A stretch of 64,000 nucleotides of DNA from JACDAL01 sp963849115 (GTDB lineage: Bacteria > Actinomycetota > CADDZG01 > WHSQ01), in NCBI GenBank assembly GCA_963849115.1, contig CAWKGK010000006.1, positions 1 to 64,000 on the forward strand, written 5' to 3'. The notes under the pieces were generated by a model. The model was given only the letters and a program-made list of their open reading frames with translations. It was not told the origin of the DNA and searched no databases. This document shows, piece after piece, positions 42,723 through 50,905 of this stretch (within the stretch, counting starts at the first letter, position 1; every line of letters starts with the position of its first letter). Made by a program: the position numbers and the translations under genes.

Positions 42723-42986
42723 ATGGCCAACATCAAGAGTCAGATCAAGCGCAACCGGCAGAACGAGGCGCGCCGGATTCGCAACCGCGCCGAGCGCTCG
42801 GCCCTTCGGACCAAGAACCGGCGCTTCCACGAGGCGCTCGCCTCGGACGATGCTGACGCGGCCCGGGACGCCTATCGGAACGCCGCCCGGGCACTCGATA
42901 GAGCGGCATCCAAAGGAATCATCCACAAGAATCGGGCCGCGGACAAGAAGTCGCGCCTCGCCCGCAAGTTGAACTCCGGGGCCTGA
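42723..42986 (+). CDS. rpsT: 30S ribosomal protein S20
   Basis: An 87-residue, very basic helical protein: MANIKSQIKRNRQNEARRIR then NRAERSALRTKNRRFHEALA, and a C-terminal KGIIHKNRAADKKSRLARKL. It binds 16S rRNA early in small-subunit assembly. The ATG is preceded by TTTAGGAAAGC, which contains a plausible ribosome binding site. Its place opposite lepA and facing holA is the conserved order in Actinobacteria. Confidence 0.97.
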   Translation: MANIKSQIKRNRQNEARRIRNRAERSALRTKNRRFHEALASDDADAARDAYRNAARALDRAASKGIIHKNRAADKKSRLARKLNSGA

Positions 42987-43011
42987 GCCGACCTTCCCCC
43001 AGTTTGGCCAA

Positions 43012-43080
43012 GGTAGTCAAACGCGCGTAACGGACGATCGGCTACCGATTCGGTAGTCAAACGCGCGTAACGGACGATCG
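43012..43080. repeat. Double-palindrome family, site 4: two identical 29-base copies, 40-bp period
   Basis: Two identical 29-base copies at 43012-43040 and 43052-43080, each starting GGTAGTCAAACGCGCG and ending GACGATCG. The offset is exactly 40 bases. Between them lies CTACC-gattc-GGTAG, the counterpart of CCACC-N5-GGTGG at the other sites but with a compensated A-T for G-C change. It lies between the convergent rpsT and holA genes. Confidence 0.85.
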
Positions 43081-43106
43081 AGGACGCGTCGCTTTCCGGG
43101 CCCGGT

Positions 43107-44045
43107 TCAAACCGGCCCCAGCAACCTCACCAGCGCCCGTTCGAGGGCCATTTCGGCGCCCTCCACACCGGGCAGCTCACCCGTCTTGAGATCGAGATCG
43201 GTCGCGGCCAGAATCTGCAGCGCGGAGGTCAACTCCTCCTCCCGATAGACACCTGCCTGCTTGTGCAGCTTCTGGGCCGGGTATCCGCGCAGGCCCAGCG
43301 CCGAGCCGACCGCCTGCGGACCACCCTCGGCATGACGCTTGGCGATCAACAGCTTGCGCATCTGGGCGGCCAGTGCCCCGAGAACGAACACCGGGTCGTC
43401 GCCCTGCTCCAGCAGGCGCCGTAAGGCGATGAGGGACTCCATCGGCTTGCGCTCGGAGACGGCATCCGTCAGGGCCCAGATTCGCTCGTCCGCGTGGCGG
43501 CCGAAGGTCTTTCTGACCTCCTCCGCCGAGATGACGGCGCCGGTCGCGTGGCGTGTGGAGAGCTGCTCCAGGGCGGAGTCGAGCTCTCTGAGATCGCTGC
43601 CCGTCCCATCGATGAGCGCGTGCACGGCGCGATCGTCGATACGCAGCGAGCGAGCCCGGGCGCGCTCGCGAACCCAGCCGACCAGGCCCCTGCCACGCGG
43701 CGGTTCCAGTGCCACCACGACGCCGCAGCTCCGCACTACCTCGGCCAGCGAGGTGGTGCGCGTCGACAGCAGCACCAGCGCCGAGCCCTCGGAGGGAGCC
43801 CGCAAGTAGGCCTCGAGGGCTTGGTTTTGAGCCTTCAGCAACCGCTCCGCGCCATGTACGACGATGAGGCGGCGACCGCCGAACAGGGACGGTGTCTCGA
43901 GCGCGGTGATGACCTCCTGGATGTCGGTGGAGGGGTCGAAGCTGTCCTCCGACAACGTGTCCGCGGAGACCTCGGCCCGGATCCTTTCCACCGCCTCGGA
44001 CTGAAGGAAGGGCTCCCCCACGAGAAAGTAGGCGGCGTGGCTCAC
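43107..44045 (-). CDS. holA: DNA polymerase III subunit delta
   Basis: About 312 residues from GTG 44045 (VSHAAYFLVGEPFLQSEAVE). HolA opens the sliding clamp in the clamp loader. The sequence matches the family: LETPSLFGGRRLIVVHGAER, then LVLLSTRTTSLAEVVRSCGV, SLRIDDRAVHALIDGTGSDL then RELDSALEQLSTR, and the C-terminal LTSALQILAATDLDLKTGEL. The start overlaps the stop of the 65-residue gene before it (GTGA), so translation is coupled. The comEC-holA-rpsT order is standard. Confidence 0.93.
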   Translation of the reverse strand: MSHAAYFLVGEPFLQSEAVERIRAEVSADTLSEDSFDPSTDIQEVITALETPSLFGGRRLIVVHGAERLLKAQNQALEAYLRAPSEGSALVLLSTRTTSLAEVVRSCGVVVALEPPRGRGLVGWVRERARARSLRIDDRAVHALIDGTGSDLRELDSALEQLSTRHATGAVISAEEVRKTFGRHADERIWALTDAVSERKPMESLIALRRLLEQGDDPVFVLGALAAQMRKLLIAKRHAEGGPQAVGSALGLRGYPAQKLHKQAGVYREEELTSALQILAATDLDLKTGELPGVEGAEMALERALVRLLGPV

Positions 44046-44239
44046 TCCGCGCCCAGCTTCATCTCGTAGACGGTCCCGCCGGCGGTAACGAGTCGCACGC
44101 TCTCGGCCCCCTCCTCCGCCAGGGACTCCCAGGTCCCCGTTAGCCACCTCTCGGCCTCGTGCTGAGAACCGAATGCCTCGATGGCGCGCAGCTCCCCGCC
44201 GCTCTCATCAACGAGTACCCAGGTGTAGTCGCCCACCAC
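44042..44239 (-). CDS. Small conserved hypothetical protein between comEC and holA
   Basis: A 65-residue protein from ATG 44239 (MVGDYTWVLVDESGGELRAI) with an acidic, mixed alpha/beta composition (FGSQHEAERWLTGTWESLAE, then VRLVTAGGTVYEMKL). No catalytic motif is visible. It is packed between comEC (6 bases) and holA (GTGA overlap), so it is surely translated. Similar small proteins occur in other actinobacterial genomes, as far as I recall, without known function. Confidence 0.75.
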   Translation of the reverse strand: MVGDYTWVLVDESGGELRAIEAFGSQHEAERWLTGTWESLAEEGAESVRLVTAGGTVYEMKLGAE

Positions 44240-44245
44240 CCGACC

Positions 44246-45649
44246 CTACTGGGGAGGGGCGTTTCTTAGCGTGATCCACACGCCCGCGACGGCCGCGGCT
44301 CCGAGGCCTAGCGCGGCCTCCTGGGGCAGCCCCGCGGAGGCCCACGGCAGCGAGCCGAAAACCTCGCCCACCCACACGATCCAAGCGACCCACGGCTCGG
44401 CGAGACGGACCAGGACGTTCCCGGCGGTGGGATGAAGAACGTGCGCAAGGGCGGCCCCGAGTCCCAGCACGGTCGCCGGCGGCACCGCCGGCGCGGCCAG
44501 CAGGTTCGCCACCGGGGCCACCAGCGACAGCTCACCGAAGGTGGCGACCAGGAGTGGAGCGACCGCCAGCTGGGCCCCGACACTCACTCCCAGAGGTACG
44601 GCCACCACCCGGGGAAGCCTCCCCGCCCGCCTCGCCACCGCCTCTCCCCACAGCACGATCCCAGCCGTCGCCGCCACCGAGAGGTGCAGGCCCACCGAGT
44701 AGACGAGCCCGGGCCTCAGTGCAATCAGCACCAGCACCGCCACCCCCAGAGCGGCCAACGGATCGGTGCGGGTTCCCGCGACGAGGGCTGCCAACGCGAT
44801 GGCCCCCATGAGCGTCGCCCTCAGCACCGAGGGCTCCGGGCCCACCACCAGGAGGTAGAGACCAAGGGCGCCTGCCCCGGCGGCGACTCTGGCGATGAGG
44901 CCGGCAGGCCGCAGGGCAAGCGCGACCGCGCCGACGACGATGGCCACGTTGCTGCCGGACACCGCCAGCAGGTGGGAGAGCCCGGCCCTCCGGAACGCCT
45001 CGAGGAGGGCGAGATCAAGACGCTCGGTATCTCCCACGACCAGGCCTCGCAGCAGGGCGGCTCTAGCCGGGTGGAGCGAGCGGGTCACCGACTCGAGATG
45101 GTGGCGGGCGCTTGCGGCCAGCGCGTGCGGGCCGGACACAGGGGCTGTCAGGTGAAGCTCGGTGGGATCCAGCGCCGCCTGGGCTCCGACGCGAGCGCGA
45201 GCACGCTCGAAGAGATTGGTTCCCAAAGGGAGGAGCCATCCCCGCCCCGTCAGGCTCGAGCCCGCCACTCCCACGGCCCCGTCGAGGACGGCCACGCCCG
45301 GGTCGAGGACCGTGCCCCACCCACGACAGTCGATCGAAGCAAGCTTGGCGAGGGTGCCGAGGCCCCCGGCCCCCTCGAGCACCCGTCCTGAGAAGTCGCA
45401 GAACGGCGCTCGCTCGGCCACGACGGTGAGCGCGGAGTGAGGGGCGCAGCGCCAACCGGCTCCCAAGGACCCGAGCCCCACCGCCAGGGCTCCCAGGCCT
45501 GCGAGGCGCGCGAGGCGAAAACGCAGCAGAAGCAGTACCGCTCCGCACAGCGCTACGAGCGCAACCAGGACCGAGGGATGGCGCCCGCAACCGTGCACAG
45601 TTCCCGCGCCGAGGGCGGCGACCGCCAGCCAGATGCGCCCGAGGCGCAC
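44246..45649 (-). CDS. comEC: ComEC/Rec2-family competence membrane protein, short form
   Basis: A 467-residue polytopic membrane protein that forms the DNA-uptake channel. An N-terminal soluble OB-like domain (DUF4131 type) lies at about residues 70-190. The Competence domain follows: LLRGLVVGDTERLDLALLEA then FRRAGLSHLLAVSGSNVAIV, the family signature, and SVGLHLSVAATAGIVLWGEA. The protein ends after the membrane part (LGLGAAAVAGVWITLRNAPP). The C-terminal metallo-beta-lactamase domain found in longer ComEC proteins, such as Bacillus ComEC, is not present here, nor is one encoded next to it. Uptake may rely on another nuclease. Confidence 0.9.
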   Translation of the reverse strand: MRLGRIWLAVAALGAGTVHGCGRHPSVLVALVALCGAVLLLLRFRLARLAGLGALAVGLGSLGAGWRCAPHSALTVVAERAPFCDFSGRVLEGAGGLGTLAKLASIDCRGWGTVLDPGVAVLDGAVGVAGSSLTGRGWLLPLGTNLFERARARVGAQAALDPTELHLTAPVSGPHALAASARHHLESVTRSLHPARAALLRGLVVGDTERLDLALLEAFRRAGLSHLLAVSGSNVAIVVGAVALALRPAGLIARVAAGAGALGLYLLVVGPEPSVLRATLMGAIALAALVAGTRTDPLAALGVAVLVLIALRPGLVYSVGLHLSVAATAGIVLWGEAVARRAGRLPRVVAVPLGVSVGAQLAVAPLLVATFGELSLVAPVANLLAAPAVPPATVLGLGAALAHVLHPTAGNVLVRLAEPWVAWIVWVGEVFGSLPWASAGLPQEAALGLGAAAVAGVWITLRNAPPQ

Positions 45650-45650
45650 G

Positions 45651-46322
45651 TCACACGGTCACGTAAGGGCGCATCGCCTCGAGCGTGGCGGGGCCCACGC
45701 CCGAGACCTCGAGCAGCTCCTCCACCGAGGTGAACGAGCCCACCTGAGCCCGGTACTCGAGAATCGCGGCCGCGGTCACCGGCCCGATCTCGGGGATCGT
45801 TTCCAGGGCTGCTTGGTCGGCGACGTTGAGGTTCACCGGCACAGCCGGGCCCGCTGTGGAAGCGCCCGGTTGCGGCGCAGGGGCCGCGGCTACGGCCTCA
45901 CCGCGCCGGGGAACGTCGATCTTGAGGCCATCTTGCAGCGGCTCGGCCAGGTTCAGCGCGTCCAGGTCCGAGCGCTCGGTCGGACCTCGGGCGGCCTGCA
46001 CGGCGTCGGCGACGCGCGCTCCGGCGGGCATCTCGTAGAGGCCGGGCCGGTGCACCGCCCCGGCAACGTGGACCAGCAGCACCGGCTCCGGGCTCGGAGC
46101 GATGGCGGCGGCAACGGGGTCCCGTTGCTGGGGGGCCGAGCGCGCCGGCGGGGCGACCGTGGTGGGCGCGCCCCTCGCCCACAGCACCAGCCCCAGCACA
46201 ACGGCCCCCGCCATGACCGCGACAAGTACCCAGGAGTCGCGGCGCCGGCCGGCGAAGGCCTCGAGCCGCTCCCGCCAGCCTGTTTCCACGATGATCTCCC
46301 TCACGGGAGGCTCTGTTCTCAT
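45651..46322 (-). CDS. comEA: ComEA-type DNA-binding protein (SLBB plus helix-hairpin-helix)
   Basis: About 223 residues from ATG 46322 (MRTEPPVREIIVETGWRERL). One transmembrane segment (SWVLVAVMAGAVVLGLVLWA) is followed by a proline/alanine linker, an SLBB domain (LVHVAGAVHRPGLYEMPAGA, then DALNLAEPLQDGLKIDVP), a second linker, and two helix-hairpin-helix motifs (VNLNVADQAALETIPEIGPV; FTSVEELLEVSGVGPATLEA). This is the standard ComEA layout, binding incoming DNA outside the membrane. It directly precedes comEC, one base apart. Confidence 0.94.
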   Translation of the reverse strand: MRTEPPVREIIVETGWRERLEAFAGRRRDSWVLVAVMAGAVVLGLVLWARGAPTTVAPPARSAPQQRDPVAAAIAPSPEPVLLVHVAGAVHRPGLYEMPAGARVADAVQAARGPTERSDLDALNLAEPLQDGLKIDVPRRGEAVAAAPAPQPGASTAGPAVPVNLNVADQAALETIPEIGPVTAAAILEYRAQVGSFTSVEELLEVSGVGPATLEAMRPYVTV

Positions 46323-46401
46323 GGAGGCATCCTCTGCCCGGGCCCGGCTCGAAGGTGTGGCGCGCGCCACACCTGGCAAAGAAAAATTGATCCCGGCTCC
46401 C

Positions 46402-46482
46402 GGTGGCATTGGGGCAAATGCACACACCGTGCGTTTGCACACGGTTTTCGGGTTCAGAAGCACACGGTGTGCGTTTGGCCAC
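46402..46482. repeat. Double-palindrome element, site 5 (40-bp period)
   Basis: GGTGG at 46402, block GCACACACCGTGCG from 46420, block GCACACGGTGTGCG from 46460, each followed by TTTG; the second ends with GGCCAC. The two blocks are exactly 40 bases apart. The central CCACC/GGTGG pair is degenerate here. It lies between leuS and comEA on the minus strand. Confidence 0.7.
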
Positions 46483-46535
46483 ACTCCCAGTAGGGTGCGC
46501 GGCCCCCAAGCCCCGCCGCCCGGTGCCCGACTCGG

Positions 46536-49001
46536 TCAGACGACCAGCGAGATCAGCTTGGGGGGCTTGACGATGACCTTGCGAGGCTCCCGGCCCTGCA
46601 GCTGGGCACTGACCTTGTCCGAGGACAGTGCCCTGACCTTCATCTCCTCCTCGGTGATGCCGGCGGGGACCTCTAGCTTGTCCCGGACCTTGCCGTTCAC
46701 CTGCACCACCATCGTGACCTGTTCGAGACTTGCCAGTTCGGGGTCGAACACCGGCCACGGCTGAGTGTGGATCGAGTCCTCGTGACCGCGGCGGTGCCAC
46801 AGCTCCTCGGTGATGTGAGGGGCCATCGGCGCCAGAAGCTTCAGCAGCGCCTCGATCAGCTCGCGCATGACTCCCGGGTGCCCGCCGCCCGCAGCCCGGT
46901 AGCGATAGGCGTGGTTGACGAGCTCGTGCAGCCGGGCAATGGCGGTGTTGAACGAGAATCTCTCGAAGTCCTCGCTCACGACCTTGATCGTGCGGTGCAC
47001 CTGACGCGTGAGCGCCTCATCGAGGGGCGACTGGTGAAGGTTGCCGACGCTCACCACATCGCGGTTGTCCTCGCACAACCTCCACACCCGCTGCAACCAC
47101 GGATAGGCGACACGACCGATTGAACGCACACCTTCCTCCGGCCAATCGAAGTCCTGCTCAGGGGGGCCGGAGAAAAGCATGTACAGGCGCAACGCATCGG
47201 CGCCGTAGCGTTCGAATGCCTCCGATGGGTCGACCAGATTGCCGCGGCTCTTCGACATACGCTTGCCGCCCATCGTGATCGTGCCCTGGTTGAGGAGGTT
47301 GGGGAACGGCTCCGGGGCAGACGCCATCCCCAGATCCACCAGCACCTTCTGGAAGAAACGCGCATAGATCAGATGCAGGACCGCGTGCTCGATGCCGCCC
47401 GTGTACTGGTCTGCGGGCATCCACGCGTCGGCGACCTCGGGATCGAACGGCAGCTCCTCGTTGTGAGGGTCGACGTAGCGGTTGAAATACCAGGAGGAGT
47501 CGACGAACGTGTCCATGGTGTCGGTCTCCCGCCGCGCGGCCCCCGCGCAGTTGGGACAGGCGACGTTGACCCACTCCGTGGCGGACGCCAGCGGAGAGTC
47601 CTCCCCGGTGGGACGGAAGTCGACGTCCTCGGGCAGGACCACCGGCAAGTCCTCCTCGGGGACCGGGACCTCGCCGCAGCGCTCGCAGAAGACGATCGGA
47701 ATCGGCGTGCCCCAATAGCGCTGGCGGCTGATGAGCCAGTCGCGAATGCGGAAGTTCTTGGCCGCGCGGCCGAGTCCCTCAGCCTCGAGCCACTCGGTCA
47801 CCACCCCTACCGCGACTTCGACCGGGGTGCCGTTAAAGGCGCCGCTGTTGACCATGACCCCGGGCCCGATGTAGGGCTCGTCGGGCGAAGCCGCGGCAGG
47901 CTCCAGAGGTTCGATCACCGTCCGGATCTCGATGTCGTACTGGCGTGCGAACTCGAAGTCCCGGTGGTCGTGAGCGGGGACCGCCATGATGGCGCCGGTG
48001 CCGTAGTCGATCATCACGTAGTCGGCGGCCCAGATCGGTATCTTCTCGCCGTTGACAGGGTTGACGGCGTAGCGGCCCAGGAACATGCCCTTCTTGGGCC
48101 GCTCGGTGGCGGTGCGGTCGATCTCTGTGAGCCTCGACACCTCGTCCTTAAAGGATGCGAACTCCGCCTCCAACTCGGTGCCGGCGACGAGCCGCTCGGC
48201 CATCGGGTGCTCGGGCGAGACGACGAAGAAGGTGGCCCCCCACAAGGTGTCGGGCCGCGTCGTGTACACCGTGACCGGCCCCTCGCCCTCGATCTCGAAC
48301 TCGACCTCGGCTCCGAAGGAGCGGCCGATCCAATTGCTCTGCAGAGACTTGAGCCGCTCGGTCCAGCCGGCGTTGAGCTTCATGTCATCGAGCAGGCGGT
48401 CCGCGTAGTCCGTGATCTTGAAGAACCACTGCGTCAGATATCGCTTTTCGACCACCGCATCGCAGCGCTCGCAGCGCCCGGCGATGACCTGCTCGTTGGC
48501 AAGCACCGTCTTGTCGTTGGGGCACCACCAGGCGGGCGCCTGGCGCCGGTATGCGAGGCCGCGCTCGTAGAAGCGCAAGAAGAACCACTGGTTCCAGCGG
48601 TAATAAGAGGGGTCGCAGGTGCGGAAAGTCCGCTCCCAGTCGAACGAGCAACCGAGTCGCTGCGCCGAGCTGAAGAGCTTGTCGATATTCGAGTAGGTCC
48701 AGGTCTTGGGATGGATGCCGCGCTGTATGGCGGCGTTCTCCGCCGGTAGCCCGAAAGCGTCGAACCCGAGTGGGTTCAGTACCTGATGGCCTCGCATCCT
48801 GAGGTTTCGGGCGATGGAATCGTGGATCGAGAACACCTCGACGTGACCCATGTGCATGACCCCGGAGGGATAGGGGAACATCGTGAGGGCGTAGCGCTTG
48901 GTCGCGGGATCGGGCAGGCGCGGCGAGCGCCACGCCTTGTCGCCGATCCATTTCTGGGACCAGCGCTCTTCGATCTCCTTGAAGTCATAGTCGGCGGCCA
49001 T
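46536..49001 (-). CDS. leuS: Leucine-tRNA ligase
   Basis: About 821 residues from ATG 49001 (MAADYDFKEIEERWSQKWIG). The HIGH motif is PYPSGVMHMGHVEVFSIHD and KMSKS is MGGKRMSKSRGNLVDPSEAF. The CP1 editing domain is present (VYTTRPDTLWGATFFVVSPE; AIMAVPAHDHRDFEFA, with the T-rich editing site and the conserved Asp). A zinc-like insert CERCGEVPVPEEDL and the anticodon-binding domain complete the protein. Longer starts exist up to 49082 but are not conserved in type. No T-box is visible in the short upstream gap. Confidence 0.97.
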   Translation of the reverse strand: MAADYDFKEIEERWSQKWIGDKAWRSPRLPDPATKRYALTMFPYPSGVMHMGHVEVFSIHDSIARNLRMRGHQVLNPLGFDAFGLPAENAAIQRGIHPKTWTYSNIDKLFSSAQRLGCSFDWERTFRTCDPSYYRWNQWFFLRFYERGLAYRRQAPAWWCPNDKTVLANEQVIAGRCERCDAVVEKRYLTQWFFKITDYADRLLDDMKLNAGWTERLKSLQSNWIGRSFGAEVEFEIEGEGPVTVYTTRPDTLWGATFFVVSPEHPMAERLVAGTELEAEFASFKDEVSRLTEIDRTATERPKKGMFLGRYAVNPVNGEKIPIWAADYVMIDYGTGAIMAVPAHDHRDFEFARQYDIEIRTVIEPLEPAAASPDEPYIGPGVMVNSGAFNGTPVEVAVGVVTEWLEAEGLGRAAKNFRIRDWLISRQRYWGTPIPIVFCERCGEVPVPEEDLPVVLPEDVDFRPTGEDSPLASATEWVNVACPNCAGAARRETDTMDTFVDSSWYFNRYVDPHNEELPFDPEVADAWMPADQYTGGIEHAVLHLIYARFFQKVLVDLGMASAPEPFPNLLNQGTITMGGKRMSKSRGNLVDPSEAFERYGADALRLYMLFSGPPEQDFDWPEEGVRSIGRVAYPWLQRVWRLCEDNRDVVSVGNLHQSPLDEALTRQVHRTIKVVSEDFERFSFNTAIARLHELVNHAYRYRAAGGGHPGVMRELIEALLKLLAPMAPHITEELWHRRGHEDSIHTQPWPVFDPELASLEQVTMVVQVNGKVRDKLEVPAGITEEEMKVRALSSDKVSAQLQGREPRKVIVKPPKLISLVV

Positions 49002-49106
49002 TGCCGGCAACCCTAAAGCCTGCCCTCGATGCCGGAGGTTCGACCCTGCCATCCCGTCTTCACGCGGTTTTCCCGCGCTCACTGTGACGGCGAGATAGTC
49101 ACACGG

Positions 49107-50012
49107 TCAGTGGCAGGTGTCGGCGCCCAGGTCGGTGTAGGTCCCACTCGTGGGATCGGGCACGAATTGCCAGTCGTAGCCGGTGGCGCCGAGGGTCATC
49201 TTGAGGATGCCGAAAGTGGTGTTGTCGGTCGCCTGGACGTTGGCCCGGGGACAGCAAGGGTCGTCGTGATTCTTACCGCCCGTCCCTACGACGAACTGCC
49301 TGATACCACCGGCGGGATCCAGCGAGCCGTCAGGGGCCTGCGGCGCGAACCTTTCATAGGCATGGCCGTGCGCGTTCAGGATGACGTCTACGCCGTTAGC
49401 GTAGGCGATCTGCCAGAAGGCTTTTGTTGGCATCAGCCGCTTGTAGCTTGTGAAGCGGGGGTGATGCCAGTACAACAGCTCGCAGAGGTGATTGTCACCG
49501 GCGAGGTCCTGTCGTAGGAACTGGCTCTCAGGGCTCTGGGACGTGCACTTTCCCGTCAGCTTTCCGCAGTTGCTGTCGAGCGCGACCACGTGCCAGTCAC
49601 CGAGGTTGTACGAGTACCAGAGGGGGCCGCTCGGATAACCGAAATAGTCACGGTAGCCCTGCGCGTTGACGGTGCGGTAGTCGTGGTTGCCGGGGCTTGG
49701 GTGTGTGATTGACTTGAACCGTCCCCACGTTGGATCGTAGGCGGCGAGATAGTCGGCCGCCGACCCCCGCTGGTATTGGTTGTCGCCAAGTGTCAGCACG
49801 TCGGTAATAGTCGGGTCTGCGAGCACGAGATCAGACGTTTCCCGATGATGACAAGAGTTCTCTGCGACAGGGTCACCCGGAGAGCAAGCGATGTCGCCTG
49901 CCGCAGCGATAACCGGAGTGTCCGCAGCGACGGACTGAGCGGCGGAGGGCAGCGATGCCACGAGCAGACCCAACAACAGACAGGGCAGTGCTACAAGTCG
50001 AGGAAGTCCCAT
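49107..50012 (-). CDS. Secreted metallophosphoesterase (purple acid phosphatase-like)
   Basis: A 301-residue protein from ATG 50012. The N-terminus is a signal peptide (LPCLLLGLLVASLPSAAQSV, likely cut near residue 29-30). The calcineurin-like metal motifs are AAGDIACSPGD, LTLGDNQYQRGSAADYL, SPGNHDY and NAHGHAYER (GD, GDNQ, GNHD, GHxH). YWHHPRFTS provides a further ligand. Such enzymes hydrolyse phosphate monoesters or diesters outside the cell. Many cysteines (CSPGD, CHHR, CGKLTGKC, CC) suggest disulfides, fitting export. It stands alone between leuS and a lipoprotein gene. Confidence 0.9.
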   Translation of the reverse strand: MGLPRLVALPCLLLGLLVASLPSAAQSVAADTPVIAAAGDIACSPGDPVAENSCHHRETSDLVLADPTITDVLTLGDNQYQRGSAADYLAAYDPTWGRFKSITHPSPGNHDYRTVNAQGYRDYFGYPSGPLWYSYNLGDWHVVALDSNCGKLTGKCTSQSPESQFLRQDLAGDNHLCELLYWHHPRFTSYKRLMPTKAFWQIAYANGVDVILNAHGHAYERFAPQAPDGSLDPAGGIRQFVVGTGGKNHDDPCCPRANVQATDNTTFGILKMTLGATGYDWQFVPDPTSGTYTDLGADTCH

Positions 50013-50096
50013 CCCGCTCCAGTGACGTATCGTTAGCGGCAGGAAACTTACAGTAGTAAAGCGAACCTTTCAAGCCTGCCCAGATCGGGCCGAGGC

Positions 50097-50828
50097 TCAG
50101 CAGCTTGCAAACGGGGGCGCGGAGAATTCCTCGAAGCGTGCGATCCGCTGCGAGGAAATCGTGCTCCGCTCGGTCAGCGATCGTTGCAGAAGCCACCGGG
50201 TGCCCCGCGGCTCGAGGAAACGGCGAGTTACGACGTAGCCGCGGCCCTCAGCCAGCGCACTCGAGATCATGACGAGATCGCGGCGGCAGTCGACTGCATC
50301 CAGGTGGGCGACGCTGCCACCGTGCGCGAACAGCCCGGAGGGGATGTTCGGGAGCCGGGGTGGGCGCACGCGCTCAAGCCGGCCGCTCGCCATCGAGAAC
50401 ACCCCCACGAACGCGGTCGAGGCGCCCTGGGCGACGTCGATCACGATCTCCAGACCCCCTGTGGAGTCGATGTCCACGAGCGAGCTCACGCGCGGAAGGC
50501 CGAGCTCAAGAGAGATCAAGCCATCGTCGAGAGCAACTGCGTCGATGCCGTCACGATCCCGAACCACCACCAGCGCGACGCAACCAGGCTCGGCTGTCCG
50601 ATCCACAAATAGGGAGACGCGATCGGAACGGCCGTCCCCATCGATGTCACCCGGCACGCTCCGCCCCGGTGAGCGGACGATTTTGCGGGGACTCACCGAA
50701 GGACACCCGGACAGCGACAAGCGTATCGTCTGCGGCTCCCGGCGGTCGGGCCCTGGGCCCTCATCTTCCGGCGAGCACGACGGGGCCAGCAAGACGGCTG
50801 CGAGTAGTAGCCGGGCAAGTAGGGGCAT
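50097..50828 (-). CDS. Putative lipoprotein with FG-GAP/VCBS-like repeat
   Basis: About 243 residues from ATG 50828 (MPLLARLLLAAVLLAPSCSP). LLAPSC is a lipobox-like end of a signal peptide, so the mature protein probably begins at that cysteine. The calcium-binding loop DIDGDGRSDRVSLFVD at about residues 60-75 is typical of FG-GAP/VCBS repeats, and DIDSTGGLEIVIDVAQGAST may be a second, weaker one. No catalytic motif is seen. The longer start at 50843 is possible. Likely an extracellular binding protein of unknown function. Confidence 0.65.
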   Translation of the reverse strand: MPLLARLLLAAVLLAPSCSPEDEGPGPDRREPQTIRLSLSGCPSVSPRKIVRSPGRSVPGDIDGDGRSDRVSLFVDRTAEPGCVALVVVRDRDGIDAVALDDGLISLELGLPRVSSLVDIDSTGGLEIVIDVAQGASTAFVGVFSMASGRLERVRPPRLPNIPSGLFAHGGSVAHLDAVDCRRDLVMISSALAEGRGYVVTRRFLEPRGTRWLLQRSLTERSTISSQRIARFEEFSAPPFASC

Positions 50829-50905
50829 GGGCTCGAATGACACTAATGGGGCCGGCCTTCCCGGGCGGGTGGTGTGAGCTCCTTGGTTGCGGCACTATCG
50901 GGGGC

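Noticed and set aside
41596..42972. A 458-codon plus-strand frame over lepA and rpsT
   Set aside because: It is antisense to lepA and out of frame with rpsT, both of which are certain genes.
47373..48749. A 458-codon open frame on the plus strand inside leuS
   Set aside because: Antisense shadow of leuS; composition is arginine- and valine-rich without any domain.
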